In this document: piece after piece, positions 42,571-53,518 of the stretch
Numbering within the stretch: position 1 is the stretch's first letter
Layout: each line of letters begins with the position of its first letter
DNA from: Breviolum minutum Mf 1.05b.01
Taxonomy: Eukaryota > Sar > Dinophyceae > Suessiales > Symbiodiniaceae
Assembly: GCA_000507305.1 (NCBI GenBank)
Contig: DF241817.1
Coordinates: 1 to 64,000, forward strand
DNA length: 64,000 bases
Reading direction: 5' to 3'
Translations under genes and position numbers: made by a program
The notes under the pieces: model-generated
Database searches by the model: none
Told to the model about the DNA's origin: nothing
What the model saw: the letters and a program-made list of their open reading frames with translations, nothing else

Positions 42571-42607
42571 CACTCGGTGAAACTCAACGAGATTGTTTAC
42601 ACGGAAC
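42571..42607 (-). CDS. Weak exon candidate
   Basis: 37 bp, acceptor TTTCTGGGACAG, donor GTGTTG, encoding FRVNNLVEFHRV. It does not fit the phase of the gene D chain. Confidence 0.25.
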
Positions 42608-42898
42608 CTGTCCCAGAAAACTTGGGGCAATATGAATTCCATCTACGACTTGACGAGCAGATGTTTCATTCATGGCTGAGGATTTAACTAGCACCAATAT
42701 AGATTCGAAACTCATTTTTTCCAAAAAAACAAACAAGTCGTCTTTTGATTAGTATTTTCGCTATATTCCACATTTGGAAATTTGGGATATTCCTCTCCCA
42801 ACAAAAATCCATGGGCCTTCTTTTTCTACAAAAAAAATTGGCTGCGTAAATTCAAGCTATTTTTTCAGTAAAAAACAAAGACCCCCCAGCTCAAAGTT

Positions 42899-43160
42899 AT
42901 CGAAGGAAGTTTAAATAGAAACTTCCGACAATATGGAGAGTTGAAAACAAGATGCATAGCTCAGCAGTAGAGTCGTCAAGTCAGTCGACAAAAGATGCAA
43001 GAGTGTCAAAGTCAAGTGAAAGAAGATACATCCGCGCTAAATGTTAGAGAAGTCACGAAATGCTGTGTTTTTTCATAGATTCGTGTGTCGGGTCAGTCCA
43101 AAAGTAGGCCTGTTAAAGCGGCGGGTGCGGAGGTAGGTGCTGAGAGGAGACATCAAAAAT
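42899..43160 (-). repeat. Dispersed transcribed-type repeat feeding into a tandem array
   Basis: On the minus strand it reads LRTRRFNRPTFGLTR, then (after a stop) KNTAFRDFSN. I recall similar wording in many dinoflagellate hypothetical proteins, which suggests a lineage-wide repeat family. This is from memory and needs a search. Confidence 0.4.
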
Positions 43161-43536
43161 TGCACGCCGCTGTGGCGAAAAGCTGATTTTGAAGTGAAAA
43201 TGCTAAAAAACTGACGGTCTCGGAGCACTTTTTGAAGTTCAGATGTCGAAAAATTGCACGCCACTGTGGCGAAAAGCACATTTTGAAGTGAAAATGCACA
43301 AAACACATCAGGTCCGAAGCACTTTTTGCTCTTCACCCGTCGAAAACTTGTACGCCGCTGTGGCGAAACGCACATTTGGAAGTGAAAATGTTAAAAAACT
43401 GTAGTCTTCGGAGCACTTTTTGACGTTCTGCTGTCGAAAAATTGTACGCCGCTGTGGCGAAAAGCACATTTGGAAGTCAAAATGTTAAAAAACTGTAGTC
43501 TTCGGAGCACTTTTTGACGTTTTGATGTCGAAAAAT
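43161..43536. repeat. 94-bp tandem repeat, four units
   Basis: Units start at 43161, 43255, 43349 and 43443, each opening TG(C/T)ACGCC(G/A)CTGTGGCG and containing GGAGCACTTTTTG or a variant. Spacing is exactly 94. Confidence 0.92.
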
Positions 43537-43950
43537 TAGTCAGGTAGTAAGTTAGTCAGTTAGTCAATCAGTCAGTTCGTCACTTAGTCAATGAGCTAGT
43601 TAGTCAGTTAGTTAGTCAGTCAGTTAGTCAATTAGTCAGTTAGTCAGTTAGCTAGTTAGTCAACTCGTCAGTTCGTCAGTTAGTCAATCAGTCAGTTCGT
43701 CAGTTGGACAGTTAGCTAGTTAATGAGTTAGTTAGTCAGTTAGTCAATTGGTCAGTCAATCAATTAGTCAGTCAGTCAGTCAGTCAGTCAGTCAGTCAGT
43801 TAGTCAACCAGTCAATCAAGTAGTCAGTCAATCAGTCAGTCAGTCAGTCACTCAGTCAGTCAATAGGTCAGTTGATCACTTAGGTAATTACTCAGTTAAT
43901 CAGACAGTCAATCAGTCAATTAGTCAGTTAGCTAGTTAGTCAGTTGGTCA
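43536..43950. repeat. AGTC/AGTT tetranucleotide satellite
   Basis: About 415 bp of TTAGTCAGTCAGT-type units starting at the last base of the 94-bp array. Serine/valine-rich translations here are artefacts. Confidence 0.95.
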
Positions 43951-44209
43951 ATGTTTTTGCTCTGACATCCGTCACTCACAGCAATCAATCTCTCCTATAC
44001 GTTTCCTATTCTTGAAACTTCCGCCACCGCCTTGTGCGGTACTACTGGTATAAATGTACATATTCATATGGAGTAATGGTTGGGCAAGGACTTGGGACAT
44101 CATGGCATTACGAAAAATCATTCTATATAGGTATTTCACATGCCCCCCCTTCTAAGAGCAAGCTGAGATTGGGTTTTGTTTCAAGCGATGTAGCCTCAAT
44201 ATCCAACTA

Positions 44210-44428
44210 CTAGTGGGTGGTTGTTTGCCAACCCATTTGAAAAACATATGGGTGTTTCCTTAAATGGTGGTACCCCCAAAACACCACAAAATGATCATTT
44301 TTAGTAGGAAAAACCGACGGTTGTTGGGTACCACCATTTTAAGAAACCCCCATATGCGAAAGTCAATTTGGATCATTTCCTCCAGGTTCGGGGTGAAAAT
44401 AACTTACATCTTTTTCAAACCACCCCCA
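44210..44428. mobile_element. Family 1 element interrupted by a family 2 element
   Basis: The left arm (CTAGTGGGTGGTT) and right arm (GTTCGGGGTGAAAATAA, AAACCACCCCC) are split by the element at 44245-44356. Confidence 0.85.
44245..44356. mobile_element. MITE-like element, family 2 (variant b), nested
   Basis: CATATGGGTGTTTCCTTAAA is mirrored by TTTTAAGAAACCCCCATATG. It is inserted in the middle of a family 1 copy. Confidence 0.9.
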
Positions 44429-44578
44429 TGGGAACCCACAACCTTCAATTTTTAGTGGTTATCACCCACATTTGGGGGGGTTAAAACTTTCATTTTTCCA
44501 TGGGTTTTGGGGTCCAAGGGCACCTAGATATTGCTCAGGGGCGTGTCTCTTTTTTTGGCAAGGATTTTCATCCACCAC

Positions 44579-44650
44579 CAAATCTCTCCCGTGACTTCCG
44601 TGGTTTTTTCGCTCCTCCAGTTCCCGTGCAAAGTAACTGTCGGCCATCAC
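44579..44650 (-). CDS. Exon (gene D)
   Basis: 72 bp, phase 0 to 0, acceptor TTCTCTTGGCAG, donor GTGGTG. It encodes VMADSYFARELEERKNHGS. Confidence 0.65.
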
Positions 44651-44711
44651 CTGCCAAGAGAAGGTGGTCTTTTCCCGGTTTTGGAGGTTGGTCCAAAATT
44701 GCAACATATAT

Positions 44712-44820
44712 CTAGTTGGTGGTTGAACCAACCCATGTGAAAACCATGTGAGTCAAAATTGGTTCATCTTCCCCAGGTTCGGGGTGAAAATAAAAAATAT
44801 TTGAGTTGCCACCACCTAGT
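44712..44820. mobile_element. MITE-like element, family 1
   Basis: CTAGTTGGTGGTTGAACCAA to GTTGCCACCACCTAG, near consensus. Confidence 0.9.
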
Positions 44821-44979
44821 ATATGCATATATCACATCTCAATTATTCAAACAAGACGTGGATCATATTGTTATGGTGTTGTTTGGGGGTGGGTGGCATT
44901 GGGGGGAACCCTTAGATTGTCATGATATCACTTGTGTGAGCAGAACTCTCAATTGACAGTGACTGTATTGCTACTAGTT

Positions 44980-45937
44980 ATGTTGGGAGGCTTTCAACTC
45001 TTGAACTGAAATACCTTCCACACAAATAGTTCCCTATAGTTGCTCTTAAAGGTGTTCCAATGTGCTGTATGGACACCAACATTGTTCAAACTACAATTTG
45101 AAATGTCACATTCTAGGGTAAAACAATTCAATAAGAGTCAACATCTAGTGAACACATCCGATCATTCATTAATAAATCAAACTGAAACCACCAACAGTAA
45201 TCTATCATGGCTGGTCAACCTACCCCCATGTAAGGTACCCCCATGAGAAATGAAGCCTTAATAAGCCATGAATCTAATAAGCCAGGTTTTTTTCATCACC
45301 TTCCACATCACCGATTTTTTCCTGAAAAAAAACATGTCGTTGGCAAACATCCTCCAAGGCGTTGTTCTCAGCCTGCTCAACGTGTTTTTCGGCCGGGTGA
45401 AGTGACGTTGAAGGTGTTGAAAAAAGAAAGCAAAACATATTCCTACCAGTGATTTACTGGTTGGTGGTTTCAACCATCTGAAAAATATTGGTCAAAGTGG
45501 GAATATTCCCCAAATAGGGTTCAAAATAAAAAATCTTTGAAACCACCACCTAGTTTAATGCGGAAATGATCTAGCCAAAACTCAAGTCCCGAATTTCTAA
45601 AGATTAGGCAAAAAACACACACACACACAGTCAACTCAAAGGAGGCTCCTGTAAGGGTCAATTTTTAGGGACTTATCCCTGAGCTTTGCCCTTTTTTTTT
45701 GGTAGTGACACAATCCAAGTCACCAACTAAACCCCAAGTTCACCTAGAGTAATGACCAGTCGACCTGTGGTGACTTTGCTGTATAGAAGGGATTATCAAA
45801 AACTACTTAGTTTAGTTATATAGGGATTATTTCAGAAAGCCATGAAACTTCAGCATCCCATCATAAACCAATCGATGAATCAGTATGTCACTGTATGCAA
45901 ATGCCGCATTCATGTCAGGGGTTGTCTTGACGCTCAC
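44980..45937. other. Probable intron
   Basis: It holds a family 1 element and short candidate coding pieces near 45,300-45,390 (EQAENNALED, EKIGDVE) with acceptable acceptors. These are too short to place in phase. Confidence 0.4.
45457..45553. mobile_element. MITE-like element, family 1
   Basis: CTGGTTGGTGGTTTCAACCA to GAAACCACCACCTAG. Confidence 0.85.
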
Positions 45938-46055
45938 CTCAACTCCTCCACCAAAACTCGAAATGCCTTGCCCCTTCGCGACATGCCCTGCCTCGACAGA
46001 TTCTTTCACCGCGGCAGGGGCATGCATCTCAACGGATTCTTTCAGCATCTGGCAG
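45938..46055 (-). CDS. Exon (gene D/E)
   Basis: 118 bp, acceptor GTGTCGCCCAG, donor GTGAGC. It encodes CQMLKESVEMHAPAAVKESV and GHVAKGQGISSFGGGVE. One of the cleanest exons in the window. Confidence 0.75.
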
Positions 46056-46621
46056 CTGGGCGACACCAGCGAAAACGTAAGTGGCCGATCCATGGTATGT
46101 AATTTTGGACCCCAAAACCCACGGAAAAATGAAGGTTTTAACCCCCCCAAATATGGGTTATAACCACTAAAAATGAAGGTTGTGGGTTCCCATGGTATAT
46201 ATATATAAAAAAATCCACATTTTACTCGTCAGGTTGAAGGCTGGCCATTGAAACATCTATAATGATGTTGGGATGAAGACTTTCACACGCCTTACCACGT
46301 ATTTCAGAGATATTTCCGGAAGAATTTTGTGGCATTAAAACATCATCAATGATGTGGCATAGTTTTTGGTCAATGGAGGGTGTCTATATGTGAGCAATGA
46401 AAAAAACCTCTATCCCGCTCCATCACACTGCTTGGGTAAGAGTGATTCCAGTGATTCCCAAAATAAGCTATAATAATTCCCATAGGGAAGGGTAGTACAA
46501 TAATCCGAAGTGAATGAAGGGTATTATTAATGTCCCCATAATAATCCCCTGACGCTATGTTACACAACTTGAAACAACCAGTTTCCTTTTTAATGCTCAC
46601 ATGTGCCAACATGAAACCCAC

Positions 46622-46720
46622 CAAAAACACTCCGAGTGTTGCCTGATGTGGGCTCAAAAGGGCCATACATGAAGCGAACAAAAACTCATGACATGAAACG
46701 AAACCGAATGATGCGTTGTT
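46622..46720 (-). CDS. Exon with hydrophobic segment (gene D/E)
   Basis: 99 bp, phase 0 to 0, donor GTGGGT. It encodes FVSCHEFLFASCMALLSPHQ and TLGVFL, possibly membrane-associated. Phase follows 46993. Confidence 0.55.
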
Positions 46721-46992
46721 CTTGTCGAAGTGGTAGCCCACTTCGATCGATATCTAAAGTCACTGGCATATTTACCTACATGGTAGTGGATGGTTGATTT
46801 TTTGAGAGTACAATGTAGGTAAATATAACATATAGATACCATATCCACGTACAGCAGTTTCCAAGAACATTACAACACACCCCTAGACAAATCCCAGTTG
46901 AAGAGGTCGCGTGTTTGTGTTTTTTCTTGGTGCGTTTCCATTGCAAGGCTAGGAAACACCTCTCCAAAAAAAACCCGTCTTTCTCTTCAAAC

Positions 46993-47170
46993 GGCGTCTA
47001 ACTGTGTCTGCACAAACAAAAACCGCAACGCCTCCTTCTTGTTCCGTGGATGATACTCTTGCATCTCGGACCTATTGAGTTCCGTGCTTCTTTTTTTGTT
47101 GACAGCAACACCGAAAAAGTCCCCAGAAAACGGTGCGGGGGGTGCGTTGCTTGGGCGCAACAACAAATAT
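46993..47170 (-). CDS. Exon (gene D/E)
   Basis: 178 bp. It encodes APFSGDFFGVAVNKKRS and NRSEMQEYHPRNKKEALRFL. Donor GTTTGA; acceptor GTAGAGCAG, though a start 20 bases later is possible. Confidence 0.65.
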
Positions 47171-47542
47171 CTGCTCTACTCAGGTTTTTTTTGCTACTTA
47201 TAAAAAACACCAACAAAAAAACACATGAATTACAGATTTGCAAGGGGTGGTATAAATGAGTAGGAGCTTTTTAGCGAGTGTGTCTTAAACCCTTTCCCAG
47301 GATGCGACAAGCTCGGACGAAAAACAACCGAGTTAATTCCGAACTTCATCGGACCACTTCCAAGTATTGCTGGGGTGGAGAAACACACCAACTAATATTG
47401 TAAAGCAAAATTCACACCAAGGAGGTGAATTTCGTTTATCTTAAGCTTTTGAGGTTACCTTTTGGAGCCTTTTGATGAATTAAAACAATTCTATAGTTTC
47501 CTAGTTTCAAAAAAGGGTACCACAAGTGAAGCAAAAAAAAAC

Positions 47543-47640
47543 TTGTGGATATCTACGGAGGAGATCATCCTCCGGCGATCCGAGTAACGTGTCCCTCCTA
47601 CAAGGATGATGGAACGAAGAAAATTCGTTCCGGGTCAATC
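47543..47640 (-). CDS. Exon (gene D/E)
   Basis: 98 bp, acceptor AATCCTTCAG, donor GTTTTT. It encodes LTRNEFSSFHHPCRRDTLLG and PEDDLLRRYPQ. The plus strand is also open (IRVTCPSYKDDG), but the splice sites favour minus. Confidence 0.55.
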
Positions 47641-47668
47641 CTGAAGGATTTTTTTGACGCATATTTCA

Positions 47669-47761
47669 TAGGATCCATGTATGGCAAATTTTCCCAAGTT
47701 CACCAAAACAGGCACCTAAATGTAGGTAGATATACCATACATGGATCGTATGGGATATAAT
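47669..47761. mobile_element. Inverted-repeat element, family 3
   Basis: AGGATCCATGTATGGCAAAT faces GATATACCATACATGGATCGT. Confidence 0.75.
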
Positions 47762-47925
47762 ATCTGACTACAGGCTTCTACAATGTGTTCGTTTGGCGTT
47801 TGGAGCATCCGGAAACTCAATCCAACTACTGTAGTTGCAACTCGTTACGGCTTTCACAAACCTGAAGTTTCAAAGGTATTAGGAAGGTAAAACATGAGGA
47901 TCCCCCGTATTTTTTAAACATGTAC

Positions 47926-48012
47926 CCTCAGGTAAACAAACATAGCAATGGAAAATCCCTATCTTGAATAGGAAATACATCTTCAAATGGTGGATTTTCC
48001 GTTGCCATGTTA
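47926..48012. mobile_element. Inverted-repeat element, family 5
   Basis: AACATAGCAATGGAAAATCC is mirrored by GGATTTTCCGTTGCCATGTT. Confidence 0.8.
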
Positions 48013-48113
48013 GATTACCGGAGTGTAATGTAATTATACAATACACCTAAACTATCCAGTAGTTTAGGTTGGTCAATTCTTCTCATTTTTTTTTCGCCGG
48101 TGTTGCCGACAAC

Positions 48114-48194
48114 AATTATCAACCACGTCATTTGTTTTGTGGCGAAATTTTGGAGAAACGACAACAAAGACGAGGGGTTTCGTTGAATGAAATC
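48114..48194 (-). CDS. Exon (gene D/E), frame uncertain
   Basis: Acceptor ACCAACCAG. Two frames look coding: DFIQRNPSSLLSFLQNF and FHSTKPLVFVVVSPKFRHK. The 3' end is set at a GTTGTC donor; a GTGGTT donor at 48,129 suits the second frame. Confidence 0.45.
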
Positions 48195-48734
48195 CTGGTT
48201 GGTTCATAGCCTTCTGATAACGGGTGAATTCATGATCCCAAGAAACCACACGAAGTATAACCCACATTACCTGAAATGCTCCATGTATAGAATATTTAGC
48301 TTTACTTATCTACATTGAAACATTTACCCAAAAACACTCAAACCAAATGTGGATAAACATTTTTTATTCATCTAGCATTTAGGGTATATTATTCATGTTG
48401 AAAACCATGGAGCACCCTTTTTTTCATGGGTTTTCACCCGGATAAGCTAGGAATCCCACGGACCAGCAGGCCATTTCTTTTCACCTGAACGGCCCCCGTG
48501 GTGAAAAACGGTCGCTTCAAATCCTGGTTGTGAACAATAGGGATCCTTAGAGTGGCTTATTCCAGACCCCAGATACCCTCCCTGAAAAGGGAGGGTAACT
48601 GGTTAGGATTTCATCCCCTAAAAAACCTCATGTTTTCCAGGAAAAAAATCCTTGCGAAAAATTGGTGCTGGAATTGCCATCTTTGATCCAAGCTCGCTGT
48701 GATTCAAAAACCGTGACACCACAAAAAAACTTAC

Positions 48735-48852
48735 CACCAAATTGGAAATGTGTCCTTTGGTGATGTTTTTTCAAACATAAGAATTCAAAAAAGGGATCAA
48801 CGAAATCATCACCAAAAGATATCCAATTGTTCTTTGAGAAGTGTTCTTTTCT
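48735..48852 (-). CDS. Exon (gene D/E)
   Basis: 118 bp, acceptor AAAATCTTCAG, perfect donor GTAAGT. It encodes RKEHFSKNNWISFGDDFVDP and FEFLCLKKHHQRTHFQFG. The frame stays open past the donor to 48,628, so a longer exon is possible. Confidence 0.65.
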
Positions 48853-49063
48853 CTGAAGATTTTTTGTTGAGTATTTGTGTGCAGACAAGTTTTTTTGGTT
48901 AACAAAACAAATCTAATTCCCTCCAACAAATGATCTGATTCATCTGATTCCCAAAAAAAAACTGGATGCTTCATAGATTCTGTGGTATTGAATCCACACA
49001 GGTTTTTGATTTTTCATTCGTGAGCAGTTTAACATCAGCCCAAATCAGACCGCAAAACTGGAA

Positions 49064-49152
49064 CGAACAAACCCGTTTGAAAGATATGCTCGTCAAATTA
49101 GATGATCTCCCCAGGTAAGGGTGAAAATTAAAAAAAAGAAACCACCACCTAG
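49064..49152. mobile_element. Family 1 element, left end lost
   Basis: It begins AAACCCGTTTGAAAGATATG and ends GAAACCACCACCTAG. Confidence 0.7.
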
Positions 49153-49340
49153 ATGAGCATTGAACAACAAAACACCTTGCTACATCTCATTATACCGCTT
49201 GGTGAATGAACCTGACATTTTCATGGGGTCAAATCTTCCAAACTATGGGTTCTTCAATTTGGGTTCTATAGGAATCATTTGCCTGGATTTCCTGGAAATA
49301 AGGACTACTTCACTATGCAATTTTCAAGCAGAATCTGTAC

Positions 49341-49395
49341 ATCCAAAGTGTTCTTTAAACAGCTCTTTTCGATCTGTTAGAACCTGGGTATACAT
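49341..49395 (-). CDS. Exon (gene D/E)
   Basis: 55 bp, acceptor GTTGTAACAG, donor GTACAG. It encodes MYTQVLTDRKELFKEHFG, open in this frame only. Confidence 0.55.
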
Positions 49396-49541
49396 CTGTT
49401 ACAACTTGGATCATGGATCAAAATTCATCAACCCAAAGAACACAAGGCCATAAATAAACCACCACCACCACCTTGCTTTTTTTCCATTTTATTCACCAAC
49501 AATGGCCATTGTTGATCATGGATCCATAAAAATGAAGTTTT

Positions 49542-49638
49542 CTAGTTGGTGGTTTCAATCCCCTTGAAACATATGAGTCAAAATGGGAATCTTCTCCAAC
49601 TAGGGGTGAAAATAAAAATATCTGAAACCACCATCTAG
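49542..49638. mobile_element. MITE-like element, family 1
   Basis: CTAGTTGGTGGTTTCAATCC to GAAACCACCATCTAG. Confidence 0.85.
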
Positions 49639-50091
49639 TAAATATTTTCATGGTGGTTCGTTTTTACCTATATTTTCGAAAGGGAGGCCCGGTGTAATGG
49701 AGTGGTGGGTTTTATTTTTTTCCCTTTACAACATCATCATCGCCTTTCCATTGTTGTCAACCAAGGATTTGGACCGTTTTGAAAACGTAAAAGCAATCTT
49801 GATTGCTGACCTGATCCAACACCTAGAGAGATTATACACTCCTGAAAATTGAACATAGCCCCTGAGAATTTACCATCCCATAAAAGGACATCTCATTTTC
49901 AAACCCTCAGTTTTCAGGGGCGAACGGTTAGACTTCCAAGGGTGCGAATTTCTGAACAGGCAGAAAGCAAAAAAGCAACTCTGCATTTTGCGATGTGCAA
50001 AAGTAAAAACCTTATTGCAAAAAGTCCCAAAAACGAAACATGAACGAGATTTATGATTTCACGACTACAAAAAAGGTTGTTTTTCATAAAC

Positions 50092-50279
50092 TTCAAAAAT
50101 GTCAAAGTGAACTCTTCGCTGCCTCTTTTGGTATTCGTTCAAAAAATATTCCCCCCAAAGCACATCTATATATGCATCTAATTCATGTTTTTTGCATTCT
50201 CCCAACTTAACGCCAAAAAAATCTGTGTGTCTCTCGTCTTGGATTTGCTCAAGATGCTTGGGCAAAAATAAACAAACAT
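50092..50279 (-). CDS. Exon (gene D/E)
   Basis: 188 bp, acceptor GTTGGGAG, donor GTTTAT. It encodes LPKHLEQIQDERHTDFFGVK, LDAYIDVLWGEYFLNEYQKR and RRVHFDIFE. The strongest protein-like stretch of its size outside the LINE. Two leading bases fit exon 50475. No family recognised. Confidence 0.7.
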
Positions 50280-50474
50280 CTCCCAACATGGTGGTTTCGT
50301 TGGTGATGAAATCCCATGGTAGAAAGGTTCAAAATCGTCTGAAACAAATCCAAAGACAATGGGGATAATTTTACATATTATAGTTACTGACCCAATATTC
50401 ATAGGATTATTCTGGTTCTGGCAATAGGTGGTAGGGATCATCTCCTTTACCCCCTATAGAAATTTCTCCTTAAC

Positions 50475-50591
50475 GTTGCCATGTCACAGCACTGTTGGCA
50501 TCCCCCAGAGTCGCAAGAGCCGCTGGTCCCCATGGCGTTGGACCGACGAAGGCGGCCGACCCCCAGGCGGACCCCTGATCCAAAGGGAACC
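50475..50591 (-). CDS. Exon, GC-rich (gene D/E)
   Basis: 117 bp, acceptor TTGCCCTGCAG, donor GTTAAG. It encodes FPLDQGSAWGSAAFVGPTPW and ALATLGDANSAVTWQ. Phase agrees with both neighbours. Confidence 0.65.
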
Positions 50592-51239
50592 CTGCAGGGC
50601 AATCTGTTTTTGTTTAGTCAGGTTTTGGTGAGAGTTTTTTTTGTTGGTTGGTGAGTTGGTGACAGTTTTAGAGGGAAACATGTACCAACCAATAATATGA
50701 ATCATATTTTTGTTCAAATCTCTCTCCTTTTCTTTTCTCCGACCCCCGCCCCAAAAAAAAAGAAAGAACATGGCCAAGCAAAAAATGGGTCGTGGGGGAA
50801 AAACAAAAGGGCAAGGAAACGCTGGGTGATTTGTAATTAGATCATGCTAACTGATGTATATTCACACACCGCTTTATGTTAAACATTGATGACATGTTTA
50901 TGTGTGCGTTGCTTCTATTGGCAATTCTTTTCTGATGGGTTTAATTCATGAGGGTTACAAGTCACTTAGCACTTTCCTCAAACTTATCGGCCTTTAAGAT
51001 TGAAAAAATAAGAGAACAACACCACTATTTATAGTGATATTTACCCTCCAAGGAACGAAGTAACATATCCCACCAAATGGGAAACAAGAAAAAATCATCC
51101 ACTCAAACATTCCCTTCTTTTAGGCGTGCAAAATGTTTGTGTTCGGGAGGGAACAAAATCTGTCACCCCATGGGCAAAGCGGAACATTTTCTTCAAGGGA
51201 TCCATATTTTTGGCGTCAAACAAAAAAAATACAGTGTTC

Positions 51240-51376
51240 CTGTTGATGGTTCAGAAATCCCATTCCCAACCACCTGGGATGTATCCAAAAAAACCCGTCG
51301 TAAATAAATAGGCTTGCCAACTACCGTTCCCTCAACCGGTGAGTGACTTTGCCGGATTTCTGGGTTGCCATCAACA
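51240..51376. mobile_element. MITE-like element, family 4, with intron-like ends
   Basis: TGTTGATGGTTCAG to TTGCCATCAACA. Read on the minus strand it runs GTTGATGG...CCATCAACAG, that is, GT to AG exactly at the element ends. Its GT abuts the end of the exon at 51376. Confidence 0.85.
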
Positions 51377-51504
51377 AAGGCGATGATTTCTGGAAGCTCC
51401 ACTTTTTTCATCGCGCTGGAATTCCCTGTCGTTTCGAGGCAGAAAACATGTCTGCCCCCGGCGCCACGGAAATTCCAAGCAGTTTGGCCCCTTCTGGACC
51501 TCTT
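51376..51504 (-). CDS. Exon (gene D/E)
   Basis: 129 bp, acceptor GTCAACCCAG. It encodes EVQKGPNCLEFPWRRGQTCF and NDREFQRDEKSGASRN. The donor is supplied by the terminal repeat of the family 4 element; splicing to 50591 keeps the frame. Confidence 0.6.
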
Positions 51505-52192
51505 CTGGGTTGACAGCAAAATTTTGCATTAAAGACATGTCCGGTTTGGTCAAAAGTGTTAATGTTTCATACCTCAGCTTCTAAAGAATCATCGATTGCT
51601 GCATTTTGTCTTGGATGAAAAACGCCAATAGTTCAATAAAAGAATTCGGGGTATTCATCTACCAGTATGTATTCTATTTTTTTGAGCGTCCTGGTCAACT
51701 GGTCCATTCTTGTTCAGGGATTTTTTCACACTTCTGACAAAACATGATGTTTATTAATATATCAAGAAGGGAAGAAGCACGTAACTCAAAATGCCTGGTG
51801 AGGTGGTGTTGTCTTGCCCCACCCAAAAACACACGTATACAGTTTTTAGATCGGAGCATCGGTGTCTTGACCCATATTTTTTTGTCAAATTGCCCTTCCA
51901 CTCGGGTCCCCCGAAGTTATTTCTGAAAAGAAATGACTTTTAAACATCAAGATACGGTATAATTCGGTATTAACATTCAATTCGTTACCAAAGTTTATCC
52001 CCCAAATCCGTTGGAGGTCACTTAATTACCCCTTCTTTACAGGGTCACGTGAAAGAAAATTACCATCCCCAACAAAGGTCACGATCGCTCCATGGGAGTT
52101 TCCAGGAACAAGTTCTGAGTTCTGGGAGGAGAGCATGGAATCATGCAATGTGTTTTGTTTCATAATTATACAAAGGGTGGTAGTATTGAAAT

Positions 52193-52299
52193 CTGGTTGG
52201 TGGTTGAACCAACCCATTTGAAAAATATGATCGTCAAAATGGGTTCATCTTCCCCAAGGTTCGGGGTGAAAATAAAAAATATTTGAAACCACCACCCAG
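52193..52299. mobile_element. MITE-like element, family 1, with long direct repeats
   Basis: Near-consensus copy. GGTGGTAGTATTGAAAT before it and GTGGTAATATTGAAAT after it form a target-site duplication of about 16 bp with one mismatch. Confidence 0.9.
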
Positions 52300-52714
52300 G
52301 TGGTAATATTGAAATGTAATACAACCAAAATGATCATCTTTCATTTATCATGATTACAGTATGATTCTTGAATTGGCCACATCTTCAGAGAAATGCAGCC
52401 AACTTCGTCAACCCATCAAAAGTGTAGCCGACTTCTCAGAACCGGAGCAACGTTCAAAACCCATGAGGTGATATTTGGATACTGATTTGTTTTTGCTGGG
52501 ATCCTTACATACTGGCTTATCATAAACCCTAAACAAATGGGTAGTTTTTCATCCCCTATATCTTGGGTATGGCCCCTTCCCAGTAACAGTGACCACCAGG
52601 ATTATTACATTTTTACTACGGTTGGTTGACCGTAGGGAATCCCTTATATAAGTCTTTATTTGCCACTGGAATCCTGGGAAGGGGCCACACCCAACCTATA
52701 TCAAGAAACCAAGG

Positions 52715-52802
52715 CTGGTTCTGAAAAATATTATATAGTCAAATTGGATTATTTCCCCAAGTAGGGATCAAAAAATAAACAATATTTGAAACCACCAACC
52801 AG
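52715..52802. mobile_element. Damaged family 1 element
   Basis: The core GATTATTTCCCCAAGTAGGG and right end GAAACCACCAACCAG are clear. The left arm is reduced. Confidence 0.65.
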
Positions 52803-52936
52803 AAGGGTTTTGAAAGTTCTGCTCACCTGTACATGTCGGACCTTCCAAACAACTTTCCTTTCAAAACGGAGCAGCTCCCGTGCTGGTCGCCACCTGTTGA
52901 TCCGGTGAAGTCACCAAGTTGCAAATGGAGAGGTTA

Positions 52937-53040
52937 CCCTCCGGTAAACTAACATAACAATGGAAATCCACCTTTTCCAATAGGAAATACATCTACAAAT
53001 GGTGGAATTTCCCATTGCTATGTTAGTTTACCAGAGTGTA
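52937..53040. mobile_element. Inverted-repeat element, family 5
   Basis: CCGGTAAACTAACATAACAAT is mirrored by ATTGCTATGTTAGTTTACCAG, with TTTCCAATAGGAAATACATC inside. Confidence 0.9.
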
Positions 53041-53390
53041 TGTCTCCTTTTCCAGGGACTTCTTTTCAGGTTCCATGTTAAATTTCAGGGGGTCATGTCG
53101 TGTTTCCATGCAGTTTCCATAAAACATAACAGCTGGTGAGCTTCACCGGAAATCTGAACCCATCAACAGGAAATCCATCAAAAAAGTCCATCAGGTTTTG
53201 ACAACAAACATCTCCAAACACAATTGCTGGCCCTTAGCAGGGAATGAGGTAATGAATTTCCATCATAGTCAGGAAATGAAGCTGCAAACATGGTTCGGAT
53301 GGGCCCTAATTCCCTACTAAGGGCCAGTCAGATAGTTGGCAGGGAAATCCATCGTCAGGCTCCATATTAAGCGATTTTTGGGTGTTTATT

Positions 53391-53391
53391 G

Positions 53392-53458
<67 letters not shown>

Positions 53459-53472
53459 GACAACAGACAACA
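53391..53472. repeat. (CAA)n microsatellite with N at 53,473
   Basis: About 27 units, followed by CAGACAACAGACAACA and a single N. Confidence 0.95.
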
Positions 53473-53518
53473 NCAAACACGACAATTCTGGGTAACAGTG
53501 ATCATATCTAAGTTACAC

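Larger units (their letters stand above)
52300..53390. other. Probable intron with repeat elements
   Basis: It holds a damaged family 1 copy and a family 5 copy. No coding exon recognised. Confidence 0.45.

Noticed and set aside
43161-43536. CRISPR-like array because of even 94-bp spacing
   Set aside because: Whole units repeat with no unique spacers, and the context is eukaryotic.
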